Shown here: piece after piece, positions 1 through 11,716 of the stretch
Layout of the letters: each line of letters starts with the position of its first letter
Position numbering within the stretch: the stretch's first letter is position 1
NCBI GenBank assembly: GCA_946800325.1
Contig: OX326958.1
Location: forward strand, 18,130,414 to 18,194,413
Length of the DNA stretch: 64,000 nucleotides
Origin: Luzula sylvatica
Taxonomy: Eukaryota > Streptophyta > Magnoliopsida > Poales > Juncaceae
Direction: 5' to 3'
Notes under the pieces: model-generated
Seen by the model: only the letters and a program-made list of their open reading frames with translations
The model's database searches: none
What the model was told of the DNA's origin: nothing
Program-made: the position numbers and the translations under genes

Positions 1-481
1 AAACTTAGTTCGTTTATTCCTAACTAAAGCATGATCTCCGTCAATTTTTCTTTTAGAACCCTCAATTTGGGCATCCTCATTTCTATATATAGGAATATAA
101 CTTTTCAACATAGATAACTTACAAACCAAATCTTGAGATGGAGATGAAGAGGAACCCGATTGAACGATTTTCTATCTCGCACTTGATGCGATAGTACTGC
201 ATCTCATCGAGCAAGTCTTCAGCTTGATATACAAGATACTGAACACATTGGATATATTTTACCAGGTCGTTATTTTGGATCCCTTTCTTGATCTGCCCAA
301 AACCAAGGCTTATTTTGATGTATTCGAGGTTATCCTCAAGGAGTTTGTATTCCTCGGTCAAACCCATATCGGATGCCCATTTCTCGAGCACGCGAGTAAG
401 ATATTTATCAAAGAGAACTTGGATGAACCCGCATGCAATACCAATAGCAGTCCCCAGATCCATCTTATATGTATGGCTCAA
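1..481 (-). pseudogene. NLR N-terminal (Rx_N coiled-coil) fragment, frameshifted, cut by window edge
   Basis: On the minus strand a start codon near 463 opens a product beginning MDLGTAIGI, nearly the same as the two full NLR genes in this window. It carries the CC-domain segment with QAEDLLDEM, the counterpart of the EDVID-type motif. After about 100 codons the frame is lost: compared with the paralogue at 53940-54000 one extra base lies near 160-170, and the homologous frame resumes to the left (KSYIPIYRNEDA-like residues) and runs off the edge at base 1. This family detects pathogen effectors in the cytoplasm. This copy is probably dead because of the frameshift, but the rest of the gene lies outside the window, so only the N-terminus can be judged. 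Confidence 0.85.
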
Positions 482-918
482 GAAAAGAACTAAAATTGTG
501 ACAAGGAAGGCAAACTAAAGGAGACGAATTAGATGGATAATAGTGTTTGAGAAATTATAAATATGATAAGATAAGCAAATGCATTCACGAGATGGTAAGG
601 ATCATGATGAATCAAAGTAAAGATTGGTTGAAGTTTAAATAGAAAGAAAGAAATTTCAAAGAGAAGAAGAGAAAAAAGAAAAGGGATTTGTTCTGTGTGG
701 AAGATGAAGAGGAACGCACGAGTGAACAAAGAAAGCAAGAACTATAAGCACTGGCCGCTATTTGTTCCTCAAATCCATACTAAATATACTCCTCAAGAAA
801 GATATTAAAATTGGGACAAATAAGGATTAGATGAAGTTTATAGATAAAACAAGATTTTATTTTTTGTGAAAGATAAACTGAAACAGGAACAGACAGTGGA
901 CATAAAGAAAGCAAAAAT
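482..918 (-). other. 5' flank of NLR unit 1
   Basis: No gene. The sequence aligns by eye with the regions upstream of the other NLR copies (31529-32045, 54275-54770): the same AAATTTCAAAGAGAAGAAGAG blocks, oligo-T/A runs, and ACAAAGAAAGCAAGAAC near the end. The Copia element starting at about 919 interrupts it, and flank-like sequence resumes after 14636. Confidence 0.7.
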
Positions 919-1364
919 TATTAAAATTAATGCTTTTATATAATAATATTATTAATATTTTGGGGCAGGATAATTATGTTAAATAAATAGAAGTGTCTAG
1001 AATATATGTCTAAAATTAAGGAGGATGTATATTGAATAAAAAGGTGTCTCTTAGATACATAAATAGGTGTCTATTTGAATAGAAGTATCTAGAATTTTAG
1101 ATAGATATGATGTATGGTTGAAAGAGTGTATTTAGGGGATGTATATTGAATACTATTAAATGGATGTACTGTAGCGAAATCAATTAAGAGAGTAATAAAA
1201 AAACTTTGTTCCAATTCTCTTCTCTCCAGCGTGAGATAATAAAAAAGGGAGAAATTATTCCCGGGCCCCTGGTTGAGATTGAATCCCCTATCTTTCCATT
1301 GTCTTTGATGAAAAATCCCCCACACACTCTCTATTCTTCTAAAATTCAAGCCTAAATTCCAACA
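919..1364 (+). repeat. 5' LTR of outer Copia
   Basis: It matches 13946-14405 almost throughout, starting TATTAAAATTAATGC and ending ATTCCAACA. It lacks about 15 bp found in the 3' copy near 14335. The first dinucleotide is TA in both copies instead of the usual TG. Confidence 0.88.
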
Positions 1365-1366
1365 AA

Positions 1367-1380
1367 TTGGCATCAGAGCC
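1367..1380 (+). other. Primer-binding site of outer Copia
   Basis: TTGGCATCAGAGCC lies just after the 5' LTR. It is a one-base variant of the TGGTATCAGAGC site complementary to initiator methionine tRNA, typical of plant Copia elements. Confidence 0.85.
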
Positions 1381-1422
1381 ACGGTTGTTTGTGAGTGTTT
1401 GCGAGAGTGAGTTTGACGAAGT

Positions 1423-1951
1423 TTGGAGAAGGAGAAAGCCATGACAAACCAAGGCGGTGTTTTCCGGCTCCCACAAATTTCGCAACTTATTTTCGATGGA
1501 GAAAATTACGATTATTGGAGTATTAAAATGAAGACTCTTTTGATCGCGCAAGATCTATGGGAAATAGTAGAAGAGGGAGTGGACACGGCAAAAGAAGGAG
1601 AAACGTCCGATGCGTTGAAAGCAAATAAGAAGAAAGATGCAAAAACCTTATACTTGATACAACAAGTAATTTCGGATAAATTATTTCCGCGAATAATTGG
1701 CGCTAAAACTTCGAAGGAAGCGTGGACGATTTTGCAACGAGAATTTTAAGGAAACGAAAAAGTGGACGGTTAAACTCTTGACGCTTAAGAGGGAATTTCA
1801 AAACTTGAAGATGAAGGAGAACAATACCCTCAAAGATTTTTTCTCGAATATTTTGGAAGTGGTAAACCAAATAAAAGGCTTTGGCGAAAATTTGACCGAT
1901 AAATCGGTTTGCGAAAAAAATACTTATTAGCCTTTCTTCAAAATACAACAA
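1423..1951 (+). pseudogene. Outer Copia gag, N-terminal part (broken)
   Basis: An open frame (internal ATG at 1441, product starting MTNQGGVFRLPQ) encodes the gag/UBN2-type capsid region with NYDYWSIKMKTLL and, later, LKREFQNLKMKEN and GFGENLTDKSV, all usual for Copia gag. The frame stops at 1747-1749 (TAA after QREF), shifts near 1770, and breaks again at an A-run at about 1915-1921, where one extra A probably causes the shift. At least three lesions sit within about 530 bp, so no full gag can be made. Confidence 0.85.
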
Positions 1952-1952
1952 C

Positions 1953-2549
1953 ATGGCGTCTATTATCGAAGAAACCAAAGACCTAGCGACTCTTAGTGTG
2001 CACGACTTGATGGGTTCTTTAGAGAGGCACGAACAACGATTAAATCGAGACACCGAGCAATCTTTGGAGAGTGCGTTCCAATCAAAAACTGCCGTAACCG
2101 AATCATCAAACCAAAATACGGTTAAGGAAGAATCATTTCGTGGTGGTCGAAACGGTAGAGGTCGAGGTCGAGGAAAATTTGGAAGTGGAGGAGGTAGAAG
2201 CAATTACCAAAATAACCAAGAGAGATGGTGCGGTGTGTGCAAAATCTCGACTCATGCCGAAAAATATTGTTGGAATAAAGGGAAGCCTCAATGCTACAAT
2301 TGCAAGAAGTTCGGCCATATGAAAAAGGATTGCCGAGTTAAAGCAAATGAACAAGCCAACTATACCGAAGAGAAAATCGACAACGAAAATATTTTTTACG
2401 TGTGTCAAGCGGCCTTTGAGAAGAAAAATGATGTGTGGTACGTCGATAGCGGGTGTAGCAACCATATGACCGGAATCGAATCGGTCTTTAGCGAAATCGA
2501 CAAGACGGCGACTACTCAAATTACCATGGGAAATGGTGCAGTGGTTTGA
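1953..2549 (+). pseudogene. Outer Copia gag C-terminus with zinc knuckles and protease start
   Basis: This frame continues gag (ETKDLATLSVHDLMGSLERH), then a Gly/Arg-rich stretch, a knuckle-like WCGVCKISTHAEKYCW, a canonical CCHC knuckle CYNCKKFGHMKKDC (about residues 114-127), and the aspartic-protease motif WYVDSGCSNHMTG (about residues 162-174). It ends at a TGA at 2547-2549. Protease-like sequence continues in frame to another stop near 2665 and then shifts frame before 2753. Gag-protease would package RNA and mature the polyprotein; this one is broken. Confidence 0.87.
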
Positions 2550-2752
2550 TCTAAAGGAAAAGGAACGATTGCGATTGAGTCGAAGAAAGGACGGATGTTC
2601 ATTCGAGATGTGATGTTTGTTCCGGAGTTGGCGCAAAATTTGTTGAGTGTTGGACAATTGGTATAGAATGGACACATGGTCATTTCGAAGGCGATTGTTG
2701 CAGAATTTTTGAGAAGGCGAAAAACGGAAGTCAAGTAATAGCGAATATTAAA

Positions 2753-4943
2753 ATGGAGAAAAATCAAAATTTTCCTCTCACTCTAAAAGCATCGAAATTT
2801 GTCGCTTTGGCAGCCTGTGCGGAAGTTGTGTCGTGGTTGTGGCATAAAAGGCTCGGCCATGTGAATTTTGGGAGTTTGAAGTTCTTGAGTAAGAAAAATA
2901 TGGTCTACGGTTTACCGAATATTGAAGAAAAAGATGATGTGTGCGAGGCGTGTGCTCTCGGTAAAATACATCGAGAATCATTTCCGAAAGAAAATGCATG
3001 GAGGGCGACAAAGCCGTTGGAGCTAGTGCATACCGATGTTTGTGGTCCGATGAAGACACCTTCACAAGGCGGTAACCGATATTTCATTATCTTCATAGAC
3101 GATTACTCGAGGATGTGTTGGATTTATTTCATTAAACAAAAATCCGATGCGTTTTCTATCTTCAAGAAGTTTCAAAGGATGGTTGAGAGGCAAAGTGGAT
3201 GCTTCATCAAGAAGTTACGAAGTGATCGAGGCGGTGAATACAACTCTAAAGAGTTCGACAAATTTTGTGAAGAAATCGGGTTAGAGAGACAATTGACGGT
3301 TGGGTATACACCCGAGCAAAATGGTGTTGTCGAAAGGAAGAATAGGACAATCGTTGAGATGTCACGAGCGATGTTGAATGAGAAGGGCCTTCCGACTAAT
3401 TTTTGGGCCGAGGCAGCGAGTACCTCGGTTTATTTGTTAAATCGATGTCCGACAAAAGTGGTGAAAGATAAAACGCCGTTTGAAGTATGGTCCGGTGGCA
3501 GAAAAACATCGGTCAATCACTTGCGAATTTTTGGATCTATTTGCTACGCGCATGTTCCGAAAGAGATGAAACACAAGCTTGAAGAAAAAGGTGAAAAATG
3601 TGTCTTCGTGGGTTACAGCTCACAATCAAAGGGTTATAGACTCTTTAGTTTGAAAAGAAATAAATTAATAACGAACCGCGATGTGATTTTCAATGAAAAA
3701 GATAAGTGGAATTGGAAAGGAAAAGGAGTTGACGATGTCCCCGTTGTAGTAGAAGAAAAACAACCCGAGCCGCGAGTTGAAAAGAATGATGATGAAGACG
3801 AAAGTGAAGAAGAAGAAGAAATACCGCGATCTCCTCCGACAAATGTCGCGTCGAGTCCCTCAACACGGAAACCAACACCGGTAAAAATGAGAAGATTGAG
3901 TGATATTTATATGAATTGTAATTTTTGTGTCGTAGAACCGGCATGTTTCGAGCAAGCGGTTCAACAAGAGGTTTGGAGAAATGCGATGGAAGAAGAAATA
4001 AAAGTGATCGAGAAAAACGAAACTTGGGAGTTAGTTGAGAAACCGAACGAGAAAGGTGTAATCGGGTTAAAGTGGATCTATAAGACGAAAACGAATCCGG
4101 ATGGATCGGTTCAAAAATATAAGGCGAGACTAGTTGCGAAAGGATACTCTCAGCAACCCGGTACCGACTATCAAGAGACGTTTGCGCCGGTGGCAAGACA
4201 CGAGATGATTCGTTTGTTGATTGCATTGGCGGCGCATAAAGGTTGGAGACTATACCAACTTGATGTGAAATCTGCTTTTCTTAATGGCGTGTTGAAAGAA
4301 AAGGTCTACGTGGAACAACCGCAAGGGTTTGTGCTTGACGAAGACGACAACAAGGTGTACAAATTAAAGAAGGTTTTGTATGGGCTGAAACAAGCACCCC
4401 GTGCATGGTATAGCAATATCGATTCTTACTTCACCGAAAAAGGGTTTAAAATGAGTCTGAGTGAACCGACCCTTTATATCAAGCAAGACAAGACCGGTAT
4501 GATTATCGTTTCTCTTTATGTTGATGATTTAATTGTGACCGGTAGTGATGAAAAGATGGTACGAGAATTCAAAGAGGATATGTTGAAGAAATATGAGATG
4601 AATGATTTGGGATTACTTCACTATTTTTTGGGTATCGAGATTAATCAAAGAGAAGATGGAGTTTTTATTTCGCAAATGAAGTATGCTCAAAATATTCTCG
4701 CTAAATTTAAAATGGAGAATTGTAATCCGGTGACGATACCGATTTTGGTGAATGAAAAGATGGTGAAAGAAGATGGAAGTGGTGATGCTGATGAATCGAT
4801 CTATAGAAGCTTAGTTGGTAGCCTATTATACCTTGCCGTTACCAGACCCGACATTATGTATGGAACGGGTTTGTTATCTCGGTTCATGAGTAAGCCGAGT
4901 AAATTACATTTTGGAGTTGCAAAGAGGTTGTTGCGATACATAC
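2753..4943 (+). pseudogene. Outer Copia pol: integrase and reverse transcriptase, 3' truncated by insertion
   Basis: A long open stretch, about 730 codons, encodes GAG_pre-integrase ([13 protein letters not shown]), an integrase core with HTDVCGP, SDRGGEY and [10 protein letters not shown] (the D, D, E positions), an acidic linker, and a Copia-type reverse transcriptase (RVT_2) with [38 protein letters not shown] and the catalytic SLYVDDLIV. It ends in RLLRYI where the nested element enters at 4944; the frame then runs a few codons into the foreign LTR and stops at 4984. Integrase and RT motifs look intact, unlike gag, but the protein is cut before RNase H. Confidence 0.93.
4939..4943. repeat. 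Target-site duplication CATAC (left)
   Basis: CATAC sits immediately before the inner element's left end and again at 13405-13409 after its right end. A perfect 5-bp duplication is the normal Copia integration footprint. Confidence 0.93.
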
Positions 4944-6632
4944 TGTTAGGAATTCGGGCATGCATATTGCACAGCGGAACTTAACCGAACCCCTTAAGCC
5001 ATTGATCTGTGTATCACTAATTAGATACGAAGGAAGAGTTTCAAGAATTTCACCTCAGATTTAGTTCAAATCTGGTTGAAGGAAGCTTGCAGAGATCACG
5101 TTGGTGTGCTCGAACCGGCACCACCCTCTATCGGTATCCACACGCGACTTGTCTAGACTGGATGTGAAGACCTCCGATGCTAGTCGGATCCTTCCTCCCT
5201 TCAGAAAATCCACTTGGCTTCTATTTTCTTTCACAAAGAAATTCTGCCTCAAAGATTGAATCAATCTCTTTCATAAAGAGGTTTGGTGTGTATTAATAAT
5301 CAAGTGGAAAACTCTTAGGATTCCAAATCAAGTGGAAAACTCTTAGGATTCCATCCCACAAAATATCTTCATCAAATGAATGATATTCCTGAGTATTAAT
5401 ACCATGCATCCATACATGCACGTATCATTCAATTAATGATTTACACCTTTCTGTTCGAACAGAATAATATCCTCGTTCGAACAGAATAATATCCTCGTTT
5501 GAACAGAATAATATCCTCGTTCAAACAGAATAATATCCTCGTTTGATTTTCTGTGTCCAGTCCAAACTTGTCTTTGTGTGTGACCCTATAGGTTTATTTA
5601 ATGTTGGCAGCATATTAAATCTCTATTTAAATATGCAAATCATAATTGGCCTCTAGCAAGGCATTATGACTACCCAAATTAAATAAATGATTTGTGATCA
5701 TAACCTATTTATCAAATAGACAAATTACTAGCTCTCTTGTTCATACGATATCTGTTGATCAAAGACATGGTCAAATGTCATCCTTTCTAAATCAACTTAA
5801 CTATTTCCCGATATAGAATTAGATTGAATGTTCAATTAGTATTAACAACACATGTTAATCTTATTGAGCGTGGCCACGCATTTCCTTCAATCCTAATTCA
5901 TCAAGGGGCCCTGAGAGATATCTCTTTCAATCATGAAAGGAACAACTTCCATCTTGGTTATTCACATCCTCCAACATGCTTCATGTAATACCCAATGATG
6001 ATCTTGATTACCCGGTTAAAGATAACAAAGAAACATATCTAAGTATCACAATTCACAGGTGAGAAATCTAATGATAACCTCAGGTCAAAGAACTAAAATT
6101 CTATTTGTTTATGAGAATATATATAATGACAATAACCATGTATATTCTCATAAGTTGGTCAGTCCAATATGTAGTCTCTAATACATATCTATATTCCATA
6201 TTTGACATCACTACATCTCTATGTATTCCATGTCCATGATCAGTAAAACATAATCATCTCATATGTGAATATACTGGTGTACATATATATTATATTTCCT
6301 TAGACATGTATATCTCTATATACATCATATATATGACCAGGGACATTTAGAATCGTATTACGTTCATTGATACAGTTTTACTATCATAATCACATATTAT
6401 GATGATGTATAAACTAGTGATACAATTCAAGGCTTATTCACATATTCATAAATATGTTAAATAACCAGTACACGTATTAAATGAAACTTTAATTCAATAT
6501 TAAAATATTAGATCAACAAACATAAATAATAATGATCATTCGTTTACATACAAACTGAACAGTTCAGCCTAGGGTATTATTTAGTTCAGCCCAGGGCATT
6601 ATTTCATTCAGCCTAGGGCATTATTTCCTTCA
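4944..6632 (-). repeat. 3' LTR of inner Copia (left copy)
   Basis: It is nearly identical to 11717-13404. It contains four 22-bp direct repeats with core GAACAGAATAATATCCTC (5453-5540) and CAGCCTAGGGCATTATTT-type repeats near 6565-6630. The 67-codon open frame at 5061-5264 lies wholly in the LTR, has a twin in the other LTR, and is not a gene. Confidence 0.93.
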
Positions 6633-6646
6633 GTCTCCCACTTGCA
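6633..6646 (-). other. Polypurine tract of inner Copia
   Basis: On the minus strand GCAAGTGGGAGAC directly abuts the LTR. This purine-rich run is the usual primer site for plus-strand DNA synthesis. Confidence 0.75.
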
Positions 6647-6676
6647 CTAGGGTGAACTGATACTAATAATACACAA

Positions 6677-7537
6677 TCAACTCTCCTCTCTGAGGTAATC
6701 CAAACCAATAGCTCTAGCATGACGATCATGTTTCGCTATCGAGAGCGGCTTAGTAAACGGATCAGCTATATTATCATCAGTTGGAATTTTGCACACATTC
6801 ACGTCTCCTCTCTCTATTATCTCTCGAATAAGATGAAAATGCCGAAGTATGTGTTTGGATCTGTGGTGTGACCTTGGCTCCCTAGATTGCGCAATTGCTC
6901 CATTGTTATCACAAAAGAGAATCACAGGGACCAACACACTTGGAACTACACCTAGTTCTGCCACAAATTTCTTGATCCAAACAGCTTCCTTAGCTGCTTC
7001 TGAAGCTGCTATATACTCCGCTTCCGTTGTAGAATCTGCGACAGTTTGCTGTTTGGAACTTTTCCAAACAACTGCTCCTCCGTTCAAACAGAATACGTAA
7101 CCACTTTGCGATCTAAAATCATCTATGCAGGTTTGAAAGCTAGCATCGGTATAACCCTTTATCACCAGCTCACTTTCCAAACCTCCATAGATTAAGAATA
7201 CATCTTTAGTCCTTCTCAAGTACTTAAGAATATTCTTTACTGCTATCCAGTGACTCTCACCTGGATCTGATTGGTATCTGCTTGTTACACTTAATGCATA
7301 TGACACATCTGGTCTAGTACATATCATCGCATACATAATAGATCCAATTTCCGAAGCATATGACACTCTATTCATTCGTTCTCGTTCATCTCTCGATGTC
7401 GGACATTGAGATTTATCTAACGAGATACCATGCGACATCGGCAAGGATCCTCTCTTGGAATCTTGCATATTGAACATCTTCAATACCTTGTCAATGTATG
7501 TACTTTGACTCAGACCTAGAAGCTTCCTTGATCTATC
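6677..7537 (-). pseudogene. Inner Copia pol: end of RT and RNase H
   Basis: A minus frame (open 6677-7483, extended upstream to a TGA at 7535-7537) encodes the RT C-terminal region (YASEIGSIMYAMICTRPDVS) and Copia RNase H: GYTDASFQ (first Asp), DSTTEAEYIAASEA (Glu), LFCDNNGAI (Asp) and SKHILRHFHLIRE, ending IADPFTKPLS and LDYLREES. RNase H itself looks complete. The TGA sits where an Arg CGA is expected (IYRDRSRK-type context), consistent with CpG deamination. RNase H would remove template RNA during reverse transcription. Confidence 0.88.
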
Positions 7538-8437
7538 TCAATAAATCTTTATGCCTAATATATAGGCTGCTTCTCCTAGGTCTTTCATTGAAAATTGATT
7601 CCCCAAATATTTCTTAACACTTAAGAGTATAGGTATATCATTGCCAATGAGCAATATGTCATCCACATAAAGAACTAAGAATACATGTGCACTCCCACTG
7701 AATTTCTTGTATACACAAGCTTCTTCCACATTCTTGATGAAACCATAATCCTTGATTACTTCATCAAAACGAAGATTCATGGCATCTTGCCATTTCTGCG
7801 AATCTTCACTCATCATAGCATCTTCGTAGGATGTTGGTTCATTATCTATGGCCAACACATCGTCATCATTAGTCACGAGAAATCTATATCTCTCGGGCTC
7901 CTGACGATTCCTATTGGATCTACGTGGTGGTTCTCGTGTCACATTTTCTGATTCTCCAACATTTGGTGAACCTGAAACATCTTCCATCTCATGTTCATTT
8001 TCAGTTTGGGAATCTTGAACTTCTTCAAGATCAACCTTACTCCCACTAGCTTTCTTGGAAATGAACTCCTTCTCTAAGAATGCTCCATTTCTAGCTACGA
8101 AAATCTTATTTTCAGAGGGGATGTAAAAGTAATACCCTTTAGTTTCCTCAGGATATCCCACGAATAAACATTTATCCGATTTGGGTCCAAGCTTATCTGA
8201 CATCATGCGTTTAACATATGCCTCGCAACCCCAAATTTTCAGAAAAGACTAACTCGAAGTTCTTCCTGTCCATATCTCATATGGAGTCTTTTCTACGGAT
8301 TTAGATGGAATTCTATTCAGTATGAATGCGGTTGTTTCAATGGCATAACCCCAAAACGATTTCGGGAGATCAGTTTGACTCATCATTGATCGAACCATGT
8401 CCAACAAGGTACGATTTCTCCTCTCGGAAACACCATA
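7538..8437 (-). pseudogene. Inner Copia pol: integrase C-terminus fused to RT remnant by deletion
   Basis: Minus-strand frame open 7538-8206, with the homologous frame running upstream through a TAG near 8250 (where SFLKIWGCEAYVKR follows) to the TGA near 8439. It holds the post-integrase region KCLFVGYPEETKGYYFY and an acidic linker, then only the end of RT: after QKWQDAMN the protein jumps to RFDEVIKDYGF, and the catalytic LYVDDILLIGND remains. Other Copia elements have roughly 150 residues of RT palm between these points. The junction lies at about 7775; a shared MNL/WNL codon context suggests microhomology deletion. The protein cannot be an active RT. Confidence 0.87.
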
Positions 8438-10195
8438 TCATTGAGGTCTACCGGGTGGAGTTAATTGTGAAACAATTCCACAAACTCTTAGATAGTCATC
8501 AAAATCTTGGCTCAAATATTCACCACATCGATCTGATCGAATGGCCTTTATTTTCTTGCCTAGTTGATTCTCTACTTCATTCTTAAAATCTTTGAACCTT
8601 TCAAACGATTCTGACTTTTGCCTCATTAAGTAGATAAATCCATATCTACTATAGTCATCAGTAAAAGTAATGAAGTATCTATAACCTCCTCTGGCTTCCA
8701 TGCTCATTGGGCCACATACATCATTATGTATGAGCTCCAACAAATCACTTGATCTTTCTCCAACATTTGAGAAAGGTTTCTTAGTCATCTTGCCTAATAA
8801 ACAAGACTCACATGTCTCATATGATCTCATATCAAATGAGTCTAAAAGTCCATCAGTATGGAGTTTAGAAATGCGTTTCTCGTTTATATGGCCTAAACGA
8901 CAATGCCAAAAATAGGTTTGATTATCAACATTAGACATTGTCCTTTCGGTATTGATATTATATATGGATTTGTAATTATTCAGATCAAGCACGTAGAGAC
9001 CATTTTCTAATAAAACATTTCCATAGAAAATTTCTCCTTTACGGATAGTACAATTATTATCTTCTATAATAAATTTATAACCATCCAAAGCTAATCTTGA
9101 AATAGAAATGATATTCCTGTTCATAGCAGGTACATAACAACAATTGTTCAATTCTAATACAAATCCATTAGGTAAAGTTAAATGATAATCTCCTACGGCT
9201 AATGCAGCAACTCTTGCTCCATTTCCCACGCGTAGGTCCAATTCTCCTTTAGCTAATTTTCTTCTACTTCGTAGTGCCTGCACATCTCTACATATGTGAG
9301 TACCACATCCGGTATCTAATACCCAGTTTGACAAAGTAGATAAATTAATTTCAATACCTGAGGCACTTGCTGACACTGCTTTCTTCTTCTTTACTTCTTC
9401 CAAGTAAAGTGGGCAGTTTCTTTTCCAATGGCCATCCTTATGACAATGGAAACAAGTGGTCGGTTCAGATTTCTTGATCTTTGGTTTGGGCAACACCTTG
9501 CTCTTACCAGTGTTCTTGCCTTTGAACTTCTTCTTAAACTTTCCCTTTTGAACCATCAAAACCTCATTGGCACCTGATGCCTTGAAGTCTCCGGACTTAT
9601 AGGTAGCCTCAAAATTCTTGAGCATACCATGTAATTCCGGTATTGTTTTATCCATAGAGTGCATGTTGTAGTTTGAAACAAACTGTGCGAAATTCGGAGT
9701 CAAGGACTCAAGAATCAAGTCAGTTTTCATCTCATGGCTGACTTTCACACCTAGTTTCTCAAGATGATCGACATATCCTTTCATCTTTAAAACATGCGCA
9801 CTCACAGATGTACCATGGGCCATTTTGCAGTTGAACAACGCCTTGTGGGTGTTAAACCTCTCAAGTCTGGCTTGCTCTTGGAACATTTCCTTGAGCTGTC
9901 TGTTCATAACATATGCATGCGAATCAACAAACTGCTTTTGAAGATCCGATGACATAGTAGCCAACATGAGACAAGTTACTTCAACATCATCATCTATGAA
10001 CTTTTCATAGTATTCTTGGTCCACATGGTCAGCATCTGCTGGTGGTTTTTCAGTTGGGAGAGGCTCATCAAGAACATAACCCTTATGTTCGGCCCTAAGA
10101 ACAATTCTTATATTTCGTTCCCAATCCAGAAAGTTTTTACCATTCAACTTCTCCTTCTCAAGGAGAGATCGCAAATTTAAACTGTTTGAGGACAT
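8438..10195 (-). pseudogene. Inner Copia gag-protease-integrase (585 codons, premature stop)
   Basis: Starting MSSNSLNLRSLL, this minus-strand frame encodes UBN2-type gag (residues 1 to about 200), a Lys-rich stretch, a CCHC knuckle CFHCHKDGHWKRNC (about 246-259), protease with WVLDTGCGTHICRD (about 289-302), GAG_pre-integrase (WHCRLGHINEKRISKL), and the integrase core with HNDVCGP, FTDDYSRYGFIYL and SDRCGEYLS. It ends at TGA just after TPPGRPQ, where a Trp codon is normal, and YGVSERRNR follows in frame, so the third catalytic residue lies beyond the stop. RCG replaces the usual RGG. This is the best-preserved frame of the element. Confidence 0.9.
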
Positions 10196-11701
10196 TTTTC
10201 TACATGGAATAAAATGTGCAAAATTAATACATTTATAGATGATAACATTTATGTTTTAGTTCATTTAAAATACTCCCACTATTTTTATCAAAGCAACAAC
10301 CCTCACTGTGTTGGTTCGGATACATTCCAACTACATGTACCATAGTGGCTCAAGATCCATATTTCGCAAAATCCTAAGCGTGCTTTGGCTCGTCTTAGAA
10401 TTCTGTTATTTAGGTAGGATCAAATCCAATTGCATCTCCATGCAACTCTTGAGATCATTTATGAGATCGTGGTTTTTGAGTCCAACTCAAAATCCATGTG
10501 TGTACATATCTCATCTTATGCCCTAAGTTCAAGTCCGACTTGCTACTTAGTTAAGTACTAACCATAACTGATTATCATCCAATTAATCTACCAACACACC
10601 CAGCTTTGGCATGACCTATGTTGGTAATTAATCAATGCATATTCTCCCGCCAACTATATAAGCTCACACACCCAGCTTTGGCATGACCCATGTGAGTGAT
10701 ATAAAGGCCCTGAGAATTTCAGAATATGGGAGGCATTTTCTCAACTTAATAATTAGTAGAGGGATTTCTAATTTATTTATCACATGTATAAGCATATCAC
10801 ATCACACATCACAGAATAATTAAATGATATAGCATGACCATGATCTTTATAAGCCACTATAAAAATCTCTAATTAATTACTTATAATGAACTCTTTCATT
10901 ATAACGGCGGATGTGGCAATGAACTCCTTCATTATGTGACCGGTTATGGCGGTGAGCTTCTTCATCATGTGATCGGTTGTGATGATGAACTCCTTCATCT
11001 TGTGATTGCTTGTGGCGATGAACTCCTTCATCTTGAGAATAGTTGCGTCGATGAACTCCTTCATCTTCATTTAAATAAAATAACAACCTATTCTACTTTT
11101 ACAACTTGGACAACTCACCGGTCGCCATAAATTAAATTTACAACTTGGACAACTCACCGGTCGCCATAAATTAAATTTACAACATGCAATCACATCATTC
11201 AATCACAACACAAAGTTTTGGCCATGCTATATCATATATCGTTGAATTATAAAATACATATATACATTTCGACTAATACATATGCAATAATCTCCACGTG
11301 AGACCAGAATAATATCCTGCATCTCATGCAATAATATCCTGCATCTTATGCAATAAATCTCAGCGTGAGACAGTGCACCTTTTGTTTGAACAGAATAATA
11401 TCCTCGTTCAAACAGAATAATATCCGGCATCTCATGCAATAATATCCTGCATCTCATGTAATAATATCCTGCATCTTATGCAGTAAATCTCAGCGTGAGA
11501 CAGTGTACATTTCTGTTTGAATAGAATAATATCCTCGTTCAAACAGAATAACATCTTGCATCTCATGCAATAATACCCTGCTCGAGACAGTGCACCTTCT
11601 TATGCATAATATCAATCAAAATACATATGTAGTTTTATAATCCTCAGAAACTCTAAACTAGTACATCTAATATACTAAATCGATCTAATAAACGATACAC
11701 G
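10196..11701 (-). other. Long repeat-rich 5' leader of inner Copia
   Basis: About 1.5 kb between the primer-binding site and gag start has no family domain. It contains a duplicated CACACCCAGCTTTGGCATGA motif (about 10598 and 10669), six 33-bp units (about 10885-11075), two copies of a 39-bp unit with CAACTTGGACAACTCACCGG (about 11100-11175), and many AATAATATCCTGCATCTCAT repeats (about 11300-11580). Several LTR-type GAACAGAATAATATCC motifs recur here. Confidence 0.75.
10885..11075. repeat. 33-bp tandem repeat, hairpin-forming, about six units
   Basis: Units are spaced exactly 33 bp (for example 10984 and 11017) and share GATGAACTCCTTCATC, itself an inverted repeat (GATGAA/TTCATC around CTCC). 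Because 33 is divisible by three, both strands stay open over the array (MKEFI repeats on minus, DELLH repeats on plus). These small frames are a consequence of the repeat and not evidence for a protein. Confidence 0.85.
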
Positions 11702-11715
11702 TGGCTCTGATACCA
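11702..11715 (-). other. Primer-binding site of inner Copia
   Basis: On the minus strand TGGTATCAGAGCCA lies one base from the LTR. It is the canonical sequence complementary to initiator methionine tRNA and fixes element orientation. Confidence 0.93.
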
Positions 11716-11716
11716 C

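Noticed and set aside
5061..5264. 67-codon frame in the inner Copia LTR
   Set aside because: It is duplicated at 11834-12037 because the LTRs are identical; it lies wholly in LTR DNA and has no domain.
10873..11130. Small repeat proteins on both strands
   Set aside because: The 33-bp repeat length keeps every frame without a stop open; there is no coding evidence beyond that.
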